Assembly: GCF_947494055.1 (NCBI RefSeq)
Contig: NZ_CANLTR010000010.1
Location: forward strand, 61,377 to 125,376
Origin: an uncultured Jannaschia sp.
GTDB lineage: Bacteria > Pseudomonadota > Alphaproteobacteria > Rhodobacterales > Rhodobacteraceae
Direction of reading: 5' to 3'
DNA length: 64,000 nt
Shown: positions 17,913 to 25,823 of the stretch, piece by piece
How positions within the stretch are numbered: position 1 is the first letter of the stretch
How the letters are laid out: each line of letters begins with the position of its first letter
Notes under the pieces: model-generated
Told to the model about the DNA's origin: nothing
Database searches by the model: none
The model's input: only the letters and a program-made list of their open reading frames with translations
Program-made: the position numbers and the translations under genes

Positions 17913-18012
17913 GCGGCAAACCTCGGACGGAGTTGGGCGCGGTCGCGTCCGGCGCGGTCACCTCGCCGGTCGGCCCCGCGCCCGCGTCGATGACGGGGCG
18001 CGGGGATGGGCA

Positions 18013-19146
18013 TCAGAAGACGACGTCCAGCCCGGCTTGGCCGAGTGCCTCGCGGCGACGTTCGGCCCAGGCGGCATCCCAATCCGCGGGGCTCTCCTCC
18101 TGCAGCGCTTCCCAGGCCGCCGTCAGGACCTCCTGCCGAACGATGAGGTCGTCGTTGTGTTTCTGCGCCTCGTCGGACCAGACGCCCGCCTCCTCGAAGT
18201 AGCGGATCGCGCCCTCGTGGTAGGGGACGACCCATTGCATGTCCTGCTTGTCGAGCGCCCAGCCGGCGATGCCCGGGGCCTTGCCGTCGTATTGCGGAAA
18301 CAGCTCCACCATCGCCTTGGTCATGTTGTAGGCGAGGTCGGCATCGGTCTCGTCGGTGGCGATGAGGACGGGATAGGCGTAGCCTGCCCCCTCGTAGCCG
18401 TCGGTCCCGTCGATCGTCGCGCCCACCGTGGCGGTGTTCGGTACGAGAAAGGGCGCGATCGCCTGCATCCGCTCGACCGCCTCGGTGTCCTCGGCGTCGA
18501 TGGGCGGCCAGAACAGGCCGCGCGGCCCCGCCGCCGCCTCGTAGGCGTTGCCGGAATTGGTGGCGGCGAAGGCGGCGTCGACCTCGTCCTCGACCAGCCC
18601 GGTCCAAGAGGCGCCGAAGCCGCCGAACTCCACGCGCTCCACGTCGTCCCAGGTGAGGCCCCCGTAGGCCAGATAGGCCTCGGTGTTCACGTTGAGCGCC
18701 GGGGCGCCGACGATGTAGGCCACCCGCTTGCCCGCGAGGTCGGCGAAGGTCTCGATCCCCTCGTCGCCGGCGACGCCCACGGTGAGGTTGATCGCGCCGC
18801 CGTTGTTGGCGAGCAGGACGCGGATTGGCTGCGGCCCCCAGTTCTCGGCGCCGAACTCGAAAGCGCCCTCCTGCGCCATGAAGCTGCCGCCGACGCCGGT
18901 GGCGGAGAACTCGACCCGGCCCTGTCGCAGCGGCTCGGTGCGCGAGATGTCGTTCTTGCCCGGCAGCACCCGCAGGTTGATCCCGGCGGCGTCCTGCAAG
19001 GCCGCGCCGATGGCCACGGCCTGATTGTAGCCGGCGGAACCCGTGTCGTAGGCCGTCCAGGACATCTGTCCCGGCAGCTCGAAGTCCTGCGCGATGGCTG
19101 CACCGGACGTAAGCATCACGGCAAAGGACGCGATGGCGTATCTCAT
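18013..19146 (-). CDS. TAXI-family TRAP substrate-binding protein
   Basis: 377 residues. The signal peptide (first 19 residues) ends AAIAQ. The mature protein has TAXI features: TAYDTGSAGYNQAVAIGAAL near the N-terminus and FADLAGKRVAYIVGAPALN in the centre. It is periplasmic and binds the solute for the TRAP permease. First gene of the minus-strand operon; its promoter region carries a nested inverted repeat. Confidence 0.92.
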   Translation of the reverse strand: MRYAIASFAVMLTSGAAIAQDFELPGQMSWTAYDTGSAGYNQAVAIGAALQDAAGINLRVLPGKNDISRTEPLRQGRVEFSATGVGGSFMAQEGAFEFGAENWGPQPIRVLLANNGGAINLTVGVAGDEGIETFADLAGKRVAYIVGAPALNVNTEAYLAYGGLTWDDVERVEFGGFGASWTGLVEDEVDAAFAATNSGNAYEAAAGPRGLFWPPIDAEDTEAVERMQAIAPFLVPNTATVGATIDGTDGYEGAGYAYPVLIATDETDADLAYNMTKAMVELFPQYDGKAPGIAGWALDKQDMQWVVPYHEGAIRYFEEAGVWSDEAQKHNDDLIVRQEVLTAAWEALQEESPADWDAAWAERRREALGQAGLDVVF

Positions 19147-19198
19147 GTCTTTCCTCCCCTGTTCGCGGCGACGGCCTCTCCCGGGCCGCGCGCGATCT

Positions 19199-19240
19199 CG
19201 TCGAAACGATCCTCCGCTCGTGCGGAACCGAGTTTCGACG
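19199..19240. promoter_or_regulatory. nested inverted repeats upstream of the TAXI-TRAP operon
   Basis: CGTCGAAAC (19199-19207) and GTTTCGACG (19232-19240) are perfect 9-bp arms. Between them lies a second perfect hairpin, TCCGC-TCGT-GCGGA (19213-19226). The site ends about 50 bp before the TAXI gene start. It is a likely operator; the IclR protein at 10137 is the nearest candidate regulator. This is inference. Confidence 0.5.
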
Positions 19241-19795
19241 TGCGGTTAGCTAAGAGCCGCCAACCGGGTAAGTCAAGCGCGCGACAATGATGTCGCGCGG
19301 GTCGGCGAGTCTGCCACGGGAATGCTGGCTTGCATGCGGATCGACCGCCGCGCAGGACCCTTCCCCTATCGATGGCCGTGCCCGATGCGTCGGGTTGACG
19401 ACGTCGATCGAGGCCGCCAGAGTTTCACGCAGCGAACGAGCGTTTCGCTTGGCATCAGGGGGAGGATGGCCGCTTGAGACGACAGGGGAGTCATTCCGCA
19501 TTCGGGCGCGCGCAGTACGACGCGCGGGTGGAGTGGCACCGGATGCCATCGCCGTCCGCCATCCACATGCGCGGTATGCCAAAGGGCGAAGCCAGCGGTC
19601 GGTACGACCGGAGCGCACAATCGGACAGGCGCGGCATGATCGGGCGTGCATTGTGTGGGACGGGGTTCCGGATGCTCCCCGCAGACAACGCGATGCGACC
19701 CGTCCGCACGACGGGGGAGGTCCGCAAGCGCGAGCTGCCTGCGTATGGCTGGACCGCCACGTGACCGTCCGCCCGCTATCAGAGGAGAGAGACCC
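19241..19795. other. intergenic, no gene recognised
   Basis: Lies between the divergent TAXI operon and the DUF35 operon. Open frames here show no recognisable protein. GCGAACGAGCG at about 19433 resembles the motif at 5645 and 5691. The promoter of the plus-strand operon must be here; a GAGGAGAGA ribosome site precedes the DUF35 start. Confidence 0.35.
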
Positions 19796-20173
19796 GTGAC
19801 CGACGAGACGCCCCCCGACCGCGTGTTCCGCGACGGTCTGGCGGAAGGCCGGATCCGGCTGCAGCGATGCGGCGGATGCGAGGCCTTCGTGTTCTATCCC
19901 CGCGTGCTCTGCCCGCATTGCCACTCGACCGACCTCTCCTGGCAGGATGCCAGCGGCGACGGCGTGATCCACACCACCACGACCGTCCGGCAGAAGCCCG
20001 AGCGCGGCGGTGACTACAACGTCTGCATGGTGGAACTCGCCGAAGGCGTGCGGATGATGAGCCGGGTCGAGGACGTCGACCCGCCCGGGGTCCGCATCGG
20101 CATGGCCGTCCGGGCGGTGGTGGGCGAGATCGACGGCGCCCCGGCAATCGTCCTGCACGCGAAGGAGGCCTGA
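19796..20173 (+). CDS. Zn-ribbon / OB-fold (DUF35) acyl-CoA-associated protein
   Basis: 125 residues with a GTG start behind a GAGGAGAGA ribosome site. The rubredoxin-like zinc ribbon has CGGC and CPHC (C25, C28, C39, C42), followed by an OB fold. DUF35 proteins bind CoA esters and form complexes with thiolase-like partners. The gene ends 3 nt before such a partner, so the two very likely form one complex. Confidence 0.88.
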   Translation: MTDETPPDRVFRDGLAEGRIRLQRCGGCEAFVFYPRVLCPHCHSTDLSWQDASGDGVIHTTTTVRQKPERGGDYNVCMVELAEGVRMMSRVEDVDPPGVRIGMAVRAVVGEIDGAPAIVLHAKEA

Positions 20174-20176
20174 GCG

Positions 20177-21328
20177 ATGGCGCACGAACTACGCGGGAAA
20201 TCCGCGATCGCGGGTCTGGGCGTCGCCGGGCTGGGAGAGGCGCCGGGCTGGACCGCATGGGACATCATGGCGCGCGCCTCGCTGGCCGCGCTCGACGATG
20301 CGGGATTGACGCTGGGCGACGTGGACGGGCTCTTCTGCGCGATGATGGAGGATACGATGCCCGCGCTGTACGCAGCGGAATATCTGGGCATCCGGCCACG
20401 CTACGTCGACGGCACCATGACCGGCGGGTCGTCCTTCGTGAATTATCTGGGCTCGGCCACCGCCGCGCTGGCGGCCGGCCTCTGCGACGTGGCGCTGATC
20501 TGCTACGGCTCGAACCAGCGCACGGCATCGGGCAAGCTCGTCACCGCGTCGAAGCCGCCGCCCTACGAGGCGCCGTACCGCCCGCGCTACCCGATCTCCG
20601 CCTACGCGATGGCGGCCGCGCGGCACATGCATGAATTCGGCACGACGCGGGAGCAGCTCGCCGACGTGGCGGTGGCCGCGCGCGGCTGGGCCGCCGAGAA
20701 CCCCGAGGCTTCCACCCGCGATCCCCTGACCCGCGAGGAGGTGCTCGCCTCGCGCATGGTCAACGACCCGCTCAGCGTGCGCGATTGCTGCCTCGTGACC
20801 GACGGGGGCGGTGCGCTGGTGCTGGTCCGGGCCGAGCGGGCGCGGGACATGCCGCAGACGCCGGTCTATGTGCTGGGCTCGGCCGCGGCGTCCCACCACC
20901 GCCAGATCAGCCAGATGCCCGACTTCACCACCACGGCGGCCAAGGAGTCGGGCGCGCGGGCCTACGCGATGGCGGGCGTGACCCCCGACCAGTTCGACGT
21001 GGTCGAGACCTACGACGCCTTCACCATCAACACCGTCCTTTTCATGGAGGATCTGGGCTTCTGCGCGAAGGGCGAGGGCGGGGCCTTCGTGGCGGACGGC
21101 GCCATCGCGCCGGGCGGGCGGCTGCCCGTGAACACCAATGGCGGCGGGCTCTCCTGCACGCATCCGGGGATGTACGGCATCTTCACCGTGATCGAGGGCG
21201 CGCGGCAGATCCAGAGGCGGGCGCCGGGCGTCCAGATCGAGGGCGTGGACCTCGCGCTCGCGCATGGAAACGGCGGCGTGCTGTCGAGCCAGGTGACGGC
21301 GGTGCTCGGCTCGGCGGCGACGCTCTGA
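20177..21328 (+). CDS. thiolase-like protein (SCP2/Ltp2-type), possible aldolase
   Basis: 383 residues with a thiolase fold: N-terminal domain with GTMTGGSSFVNYLGSA (79-94) and C-terminal NTNGGGLSCTHPGMYG and LALAHGNGGVLSSQ. The usual nucleophilic Cys position in the first motif appears to be Ser (GGSS, 83-86), and the C-terminal Cys motif is not obvious. Ltp2-like aldolases, which work with a DUF35 partner, also lack these residues. It may cleave a beta-hydroxyacyl-CoA by retro-aldol chemistry instead of thiolysis. Automated annotation would call it acetyl-CoA acetyltransferase. Confidence 0.8.
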   Translation: MAHELRGKSAIAGLGVAGLGEAPGWTAWDIMARASLAALDDAGLTLGDVDGLFCAMMEDTMPALYAAEYLGIRPRYVDGTMTGGSSFVNYLGSATAALAAGLCDVALICYGSNQRTASGKLVTASKPPPYEAPYRPRYPISAYAMAAARHMHEFGTTREQLADVAVAARGWAAENPEASTRDPLTREEVLASRMVNDPLSVRDCCLVTDGGGALVLVRAERARDMPQTPVYVLGSAAASHHRQISQMPDFTTTAAKESGARAYAMAGVTPDQFDVVETYDAFTINTVLFMEDLGFCAKGEGGAFVADGAIAPGGRLPVNTNGGGLSCTHPGMYGIFTVIEGARQIQRRAPGVQIEGVDLALAHGNGGVLSSQVTAVLGSAATL

Positions 21329-21366
21329 CCGGGCGCCCGCTCGCGGACCATCGAAGGGAGAGATCG

Positions 21367-23502
21367 ATGCCAGATGCCTACGGGTTCGATGCGCCGCGCT
21401 TCCTGCGCGACGTCTTCCGTCCGCGCTCCTTCGCCGTGCTGGGCGCGTCCGACGACCCGACGCGGATCGGCGGGCGGCCGATCCTCTACACCAAGCAGGC
21501 GTTCGAGGGGCCGATCTACCCGGTGAACCCGAAGCGCGACAGGGTGCAGGGGCTCACCGCCTATCCCGACATGGCGTCGATTCCCGAGGACGTGGACTTC
21601 GCGCTGATCGCATTGCCCGCCCCGCTGGTGGAGCAGGCGGTGCGCGATTGCGCGGCCAAGGGCGTGCGGTGCTGCCTGATCTTCTCGTCGGGCTTCGCCG
21701 AGGTGGGCGCGGAGGGGACGGCGATGCAGGCCCGCGTCGTCGCGGCCGCGCGCGAGGCGGGCATCCGCATCCTCGGGCCGAACTGCCTCGGCCTCTTCGA
21801 TGCCGCGCACGGCTTCTTCCCGACCTTCACCGGAACGCTGGACCGGGGTCTGCCCGATCCCGGCCATGTGGGCATCGTCTGCCAGTCCGGCGCCTACGGA
21901 AGCCACATCTACTTCCTGAACCGCATCCGCGGCATCGGCGTCGGGCGCCTGCTCACCACCGGCAACGAGAGCGACATCGCCGTGGCCGAGGGCATCCACG
22001 CGCTGGCGGAGGACGAGGCGACGGGCTGCATCCTCGCCTATGCGGAGGGGATGCAGGACGGCCCGGCCTTCCGCCACGCGCTGGAGACGGCCCGGCGGAA
22101 CGGCAAGCCGGTGGCGATCATGAAGGTCGGCCGCTCGCGGATCGGCGCGGCGGCCGCGGCCTCGCATACCGCCTCGCTCGCCGGCGAGGACGCGATCTTC
22201 GATGCCGTCTGCCGCCAGCACGGCGCCTACCGCGCGCGCGCCACCGAGGAACTGATCGACATCGCCTACGCCACGCGTCGGCGGGTCTATCCGACCGGGC
22301 GGCGGCTCGGGCTCGTCACGATCTCGGGGGGCGCGGGCGTGCTGATGGCCGACGCGGCCGAGGATTACGGGCTCGACGTGGCGCCGATGCCCGAGGGTGC
22401 GCAGACGCGGCTGAAGGCGGCGCTGCCCTTCGCCTCGCCGGTCAACCCCGTCGACGTGACCGCGCAGGTCTTCAACGACATGAGCCTGATCCGGACGAAC
22501 ATGGACCTGATGTTCGCGGAGGGCGGCTACGACGCGATCGTCGCGTTCTTCACCTCGATGGCGGGCTCGCCGGTCAACGCCGAAGGGCTGCGCGAGGCGC
22601 TGGTCGGGTCGGCGCGGGAGAACCCGGACACGCCAATCGTCCTCTCGGCGATCGCACCGCCCGAGATCGTCGCCGATTACGAGCGCGACGGCTTCCTCGT
22701 CTTCGAGGACCCGACCCGCGCTGTGGCGGCCGTGGCCGCGCTGACCCGGTTCGGGGAGAGCTTCGCCCGATCGTCGCTCGACGCGGCCCCGCCGCGGGCG
22801 GCGGAGGCGCTGCCCGCCGGGCCGATGACCGAGACGCGCGCCAAGGCTATCCTCGCGGCGGCGGGCATCCCGATGCTGGAGGAGCGGCTTGCACCCGATC
22901 CGGAGACGGCGGCCGATGCGGCGGCGGAACTGGGCTTTCCGGTCGCGTTGAAGATCGTCTCCGCGCAGATCGCCCACAAGACGGAGATCGGCGGCGTGGC
23001 GCTCGACCTGGCCGATGCGGAGGCTGTGCGCGAGGCCGGACGTGCGATGCTGGAGCGGGCACGAGCGGCGCATCCCGAAGCCGCGATCGACGGCCTGCTC
23101 GTCGCGCCGATGGCGGGGGAGGGGATCGAGACGATCCTCGGCATTTTGCGCGATCCGGTCTTCGGGCCGGTGGTGATGTTCGGGCTGGGCGGCATCTTCG
23201 CCGAGGTGCTGCGCGACGTGACCTTCCGCGCCGCGCCCTTCGACGCGGCCGAGGCACGCCGGATGATCGACGAGATCAAGGGGCGCGCGGTGCTGGACGG
23301 GGTGCGCGGCCGGGCGGGCGGCGACGTGGAGGCGCTGGCGGAGACCCTCGCCGCCCTCTCGCGCTTCGCGGCGGCGCATGCCGACGATCTGGAGACCTGC
23401 GACGTCAATCCGTTCCTGCTGCGCCCGCCGGGGCAGGGCGGCGTCGCGCTCGACGCCTTGCTGGTGGGTCGGGCTGCGGATGGTTCAGACGGACCGAGCT
23501 AG
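21367..23502 (+). CDS. ADP-forming acyl-CoA synthetase (acetate--CoA ligase family)
   Basis: 711 residues. The N-terminal CoA-binding domain has FAVLGASDDPTRIGG. Next come the succinyl-CoA ligase-like domains (ILGPNCLGLF, IVCQSGAYGSHIYFLNR, TTGNESDIAVAEG) and then an ATP-grasp domain (PVALKIVSAQIAHKTEIGG; DVNPFLL). This is the fused alpha-beta type. It forms an acyl-CoA from a free acid, the entry step for a substrate brought in by the TRAP system. The ATG at 21367 is preceded by GGGAGAGATCG. Same strand and same unit as the DUF35 and thiolase-like genes. Confidence 0.9.
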   Translation: MPDAYGFDAPRFLRDVFRPRSFAVLGASDDPTRIGGRPILYTKQAFEGPIYPVNPKRDRVQGLTAYPDMASIPEDVDFALIALPAPLVEQAVRDCAAKGVRCCLIFSSGFAEVGAEGTAMQARVVAAAREAGIRILGPNCLGLFDAAHGFFPTFTGTLDRGLPDPGHVGIVCQSGAYGSHIYFLNRIRGIGVGRLLTTGNESDIAVAEGIHALAEDEATGCILAYAEGMQDGPAFRHALETARRNGKPVAIMKVGRSRIGAAAAASHTASLAGEDAIFDAVCRQHGAYRARATEELIDIAYATRRRVYPTGRRLGLVTISGGAGVLMADAAEDYGLDVAPMPEGAQTRLKAALPFASPVNPVDVTAQVFNDMSLIRTNMDLMFAEGGYDAIVAFFTSMAGSPVNAEGLREALVGSARENPDTPIVLSAIAPPEIVADYERDGFLVFEDPTRAVAAVAALTRFGESFARSSLDAAPPRAAEALPAGPMTETRAKAILAAAGIPMLEERLAPDPETAADAAAELGFPVALKIVSAQIAHKTEIGGVALDLADAEAVREAGRAMLERARAAHPEAAIDGLLVAPMAGEGIETILGILRDPVFGPVVMFGLGGIFAEVLRDVTFRAAPFDAAEARRMIDEIKGRAVLDGVRGRAGGDVEALAETLAALSRFAAAHADDLETCDVNPFLLRPPGQGGVALDALLVGRAADGSDGPS

Positions 23503-23596
23503 CGGCGAAATGTCGGGATCTCGTGGATCATGGCAGGGACGTCGCCCCGATCACGCTGTGGGGCGATCGCCCCGAGACTTCCGGGAGGGCCATGAC

Positions 23597-24364
23597 ATGG
23601 CGTTGATCGAGATCGAACGGCGGGACGCGACCGCCATCGTGAGACTGAACGACCCGGATCGGCGCAACGCGCTTTCGCCCGAGATGCGGGCCGAGATGCT
23701 CGATGCGCTCGACCCGCTGATGGCGGACGGGGCGTGCCGCTGCCTTGTGCTCGCCGGCGCCGGGGCCTCGTTCTGCGCCGGGGGCGACCTGAAGTCGATG
23801 CGCTCCGGCGACCCGATCTACGCCCGCCACCGGATGATGGCGACGCACCGGCTCGTGCGCCTGCTGGCCGCCGGGCCGAAGCCGGTCGTGGCGGCGGTGG
23901 AGGGGCATGCCTTCGGCGCGGGGCTCTCCCTCGCCGCGCTGGCGGATGTCTGTGTGGCGAGCCGCGCGGCGACGTTCGGCGCCGTCTTCGGCAGAGTGGG
24001 CCTGATGGCCGATCTGGGCCTGCTCTGGTCGCTGCCGCAGCGGATTGGCGCGGCGCGGGCGAAGCGGCTGATGCTGACTGCGGGCGTTCTGGGGGCCGAC
24101 GAGGCGGCGGAGCTGGGGCTCGTCGATGCGCTCTGCGAGCCGGGCGGGGCCCTCGACGCCGCGCTCGAGGTGACGGCGGGCTTTGCGGACCGGGCGCCGC
24201 TTCCCGTCGCGGCCACGCGCTCGGCCTTCGCGCAGATGGGCGATCTCGACCGCGCGCTGGCGCTGGAAGTGGACCTGCAAAGCGCGCTGATGGCCTCGGA
24301 CGACCACACGGAAGGACGCGCCGCCTTCTTCGAGCGTCGCGACCCCGTCTTCCGCGGGCGTTAG
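23597..24364 (+). CDS. enoyl-CoA hydratase/isomerase family protein
   Basis: 255 residues, a crotonase fold. The oxyanion-hole loops are ASFCAGGDLKSM and EGHAFGAGLSLALAAL-like sequence (the second GAG loop). The position of the usual second Glu reads GRVGLMADLG, with no acid at the expected place, so it may be an isomerase, a hydrolase or another crotonase reaction rather than a hydratase. GGGAGGGCC precedes the ATG at 23597. Last gene of the plus-strand run. Confidence 0.85.
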   Translation: MALIEIERRDATAIVRLNDPDRRNALSPEMRAEMLDALDPLMADGACRCLVLAGAGASFCAGGDLKSMRSGDPIYARHRMMATHRLVRLLAAGPKPVVAAVEGHAFGAGLSLAALADVCVASRAATFGAVFGRVGLMADLGLLWSLPQRIGAARAKRLMLTAGVLGADEAAELGLVDALCEPGGALDAALEVTAGFADRAPLPVAATRSAFAQMGDLDRALALEVDLQSALMASDDHTEGRAAFFERRDPVFRGR

Positions 24365-24480
24365 GGTCTCCAGTCGAAGCGCCGCGCAGCCAGTTCGCCG
24401 GCGATGTTGACCTTTTGGATCGCAGTCCCTTCGCCCGTGATGCCTCCGGTTCCAGCGTCGCGGCACCGCCGATTGGCCAT
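24361..24480 (-). pseudogene. possible C-terminal relic of an acyl-CoA dehydrogenase
   Basis: About 40 codons ending in TAA overlap the stop of the hydratase gene. The reading includes GEGTAIQKVNIAGELAARR, which resembles the EGT-x-IQ-x-x-x-IA-x-EL end of acyl-CoA dehydrogenases. No upstream part is present. It may be a remnant of a deleted gene; chance resemblance is possible. Confidence 0.3.
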
Positions 24481-24759
24481 GCGCTTGGTTTGACAGCCGT
24501 GTTCGTCTTTCACCTGCGTCTCGCTGGTTCCGTGCATATAAGGACGGATTTGCTGCGTGATGTCCGGCGGTGAAGCAGGTGCCTACTCCCTTGTCTTTCA
24601 ACGCACCCGGAACCCGTCCGGATTGTCGCTCGAGTGATAAGCCACGCAGCATATCACATGCGAGCCTTGGGCGTTGAAGGACGATCCGGCACGCTCATGG
24701 TCCGAAATGCCCATCGCCTGGTTTGCCTGACGTTCCTCGATCTTGGCGATTGTAATAAA
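24481..24759. other. intergenic, no gene recognised
   Basis: Holds the promoter of the furanose-sugar transporter operon. Apart from the operator-like palindrome just downstream, nothing specific was seen. Confidence 0.35.
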
Positions 24760-24772
24760 TCATATTGTATGA
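24760..24772. promoter_or_regulatory. operator-like palindrome before ytfQ
   Basis: TCATA-TTG-TATGA lies 40 bp before the ytfQ ATG, in a locally AT-rich stretch. The form TTGTATGA is common in sites of FadR-subfamily (FCD) GntR regulators, and such a regulator ends this operon (29330-30067). Probable autoregulated operator, inferred. Confidence 0.45.
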
Positions 24773-24811
24773 CGTAATCCCGTCAGGCCTCGGCCTGTAA
24801 GGGAGGAAATC

Positions 24812-25756
24812 ATGAACAAGTATATGCTCGGCGCAGCGATGGCCGTGCTCTCGACAAGCGCGTCCGCACAGGTGATCGGCTTTTCGCAGATCGGCTCGGA
24901 ATCCGGCTGGCGCGCCGCGGAGACGACCGTGACCCGGCAGGAGGCCGAGGAGCGCGGCGTCGATCTGCGCTTCTCCGACGCGCAGCAGCGACAGGAGAAC
25001 CAGATCGCGGCGATCCGGTCCTTCGTCGCACAGGGCGTCGACGGCATCCTGCTCGCGCCGGTCGTGGCGACCGGATGGGACAGCGTGCTCGAGGAAGCGC
25101 AGGAGGCCGAGATCCCGGTCGTGCTGCTCGACCGGCAGGTGGACAGCAGCGAAGACCTCTACCTCACCGCCGTCGGCTCCGACCTCGTCCACGAGGGCGA
25201 GGTGGCCGGCCAGTGGCTCGTCGACAACAAGCCCGAAGGCGCGTGCCGCGTGGTCGAGCTGCAGGGCACGACCGGGTCGTCGCCGGCCATCGACCGCGCC
25301 ACCGGCTTCCGCAACGCCATCGAGGGCAACGACGAGATCGAGATCGTCCGCAGTCAGACCGGCGACTTCACCCGTTCGGGCGGCAAGGAGGTGATGGAGA
25401 GCTTCCTGCAGGCCGAGGGCGGCGGGTCCGAGATCTGCGCGCTCTACGCCCACAACGACGACATGGCGCTCGGCGCGATCCAGGCGATCAAGGAGGCGGG
25501 CGTCGATCCCGGCGACGACATCCTCGTCGTGTCGATCGACGCGGTGCCCGACATCTTCCTCGCCATGTCCGAGGGCGACGCCAACGCGACCGTGGAGCTG
25601 ACGCCGAACATGGCCGGCCCGGCCTTCGACGCGCTCGAGGCCTACATGGCCGACGGGACCGAGCCGGAAAAGTTCATCCAGACCGAGTCGAAGCTCTACA
25701 CGCAGGACGACGACCCAATGGCGGAATACGAGAACCGCAAGGATCTTGGTTACTGA
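24812..25756 (+). CDS. ytfQ: YtfQ-type galactofuranose/furanose-sugar binding protein
   Basis: 314 residues. Signal peptide of about 19 residues (TSASAQ). The mature protein follows E. coli YtfQ closely from memory: GFSQIGSESGWRAAET, SFVAQGVDGI, APVVATGWDSVL, YAHNDDMALGAIQAIKEAG and VELTPNMAGPAFDALE. It is the periplasmic binding component of a galactofuranose-type ABC importer; relatives may also take arabinofuranose. First gene of a five-gene operon with transporter and regulator genes. Confidence 0.93.
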   Translation: MNKYMLGAAMAVLSTSASAQVIGFSQIGSESGWRAAETTVTRQEAEERGVDLRFSDAQQRQENQIAAIRSFVAQGVDGILLAPVVATGWDSVLEEAQEAEIPVVLLDRQVDSSEDLYLTAVGSDLVHEGEVAGQWLVDNKPEGACRVVELQGTTGSSPAIDRATGFRNAIEGNDEIEIVRSQTGDFTRSGGKEVMESFLQAEGGGSEICALYAHNDDMALGAIQAIKEAGVDPGDDILVVSIDAVPDIFLAMSEGDANATVELTPNMAGPAFDALEAYMADGTEPEKFIQTESKLYTQDDDPMAEYENRKDLGY

Positions 25757-25823
25757 CGGCGACGCACGTCGCGGGCGGGGCGCCGGTCGGCGTGGCCGCC
25801 CGTGGCATCAGCGAGGGCGTCCC

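Noticed and set aside
13795..17961. A single 1388-codon minus-strand frame
   Set aside because: The part above 15882 is the antisense-like other frame of the TRAP permease gene and is rich in Arg and Pro. The FadB-type protein starts at 15882 with an ATGA overlap.
20785..21366. N-terminal extension of the ADP-forming synthetase
   Set aside because: This part overlaps the thiolase-like gene in another frame; the synthetase domain begins at the ATG at 21367 with its own ribosome site.
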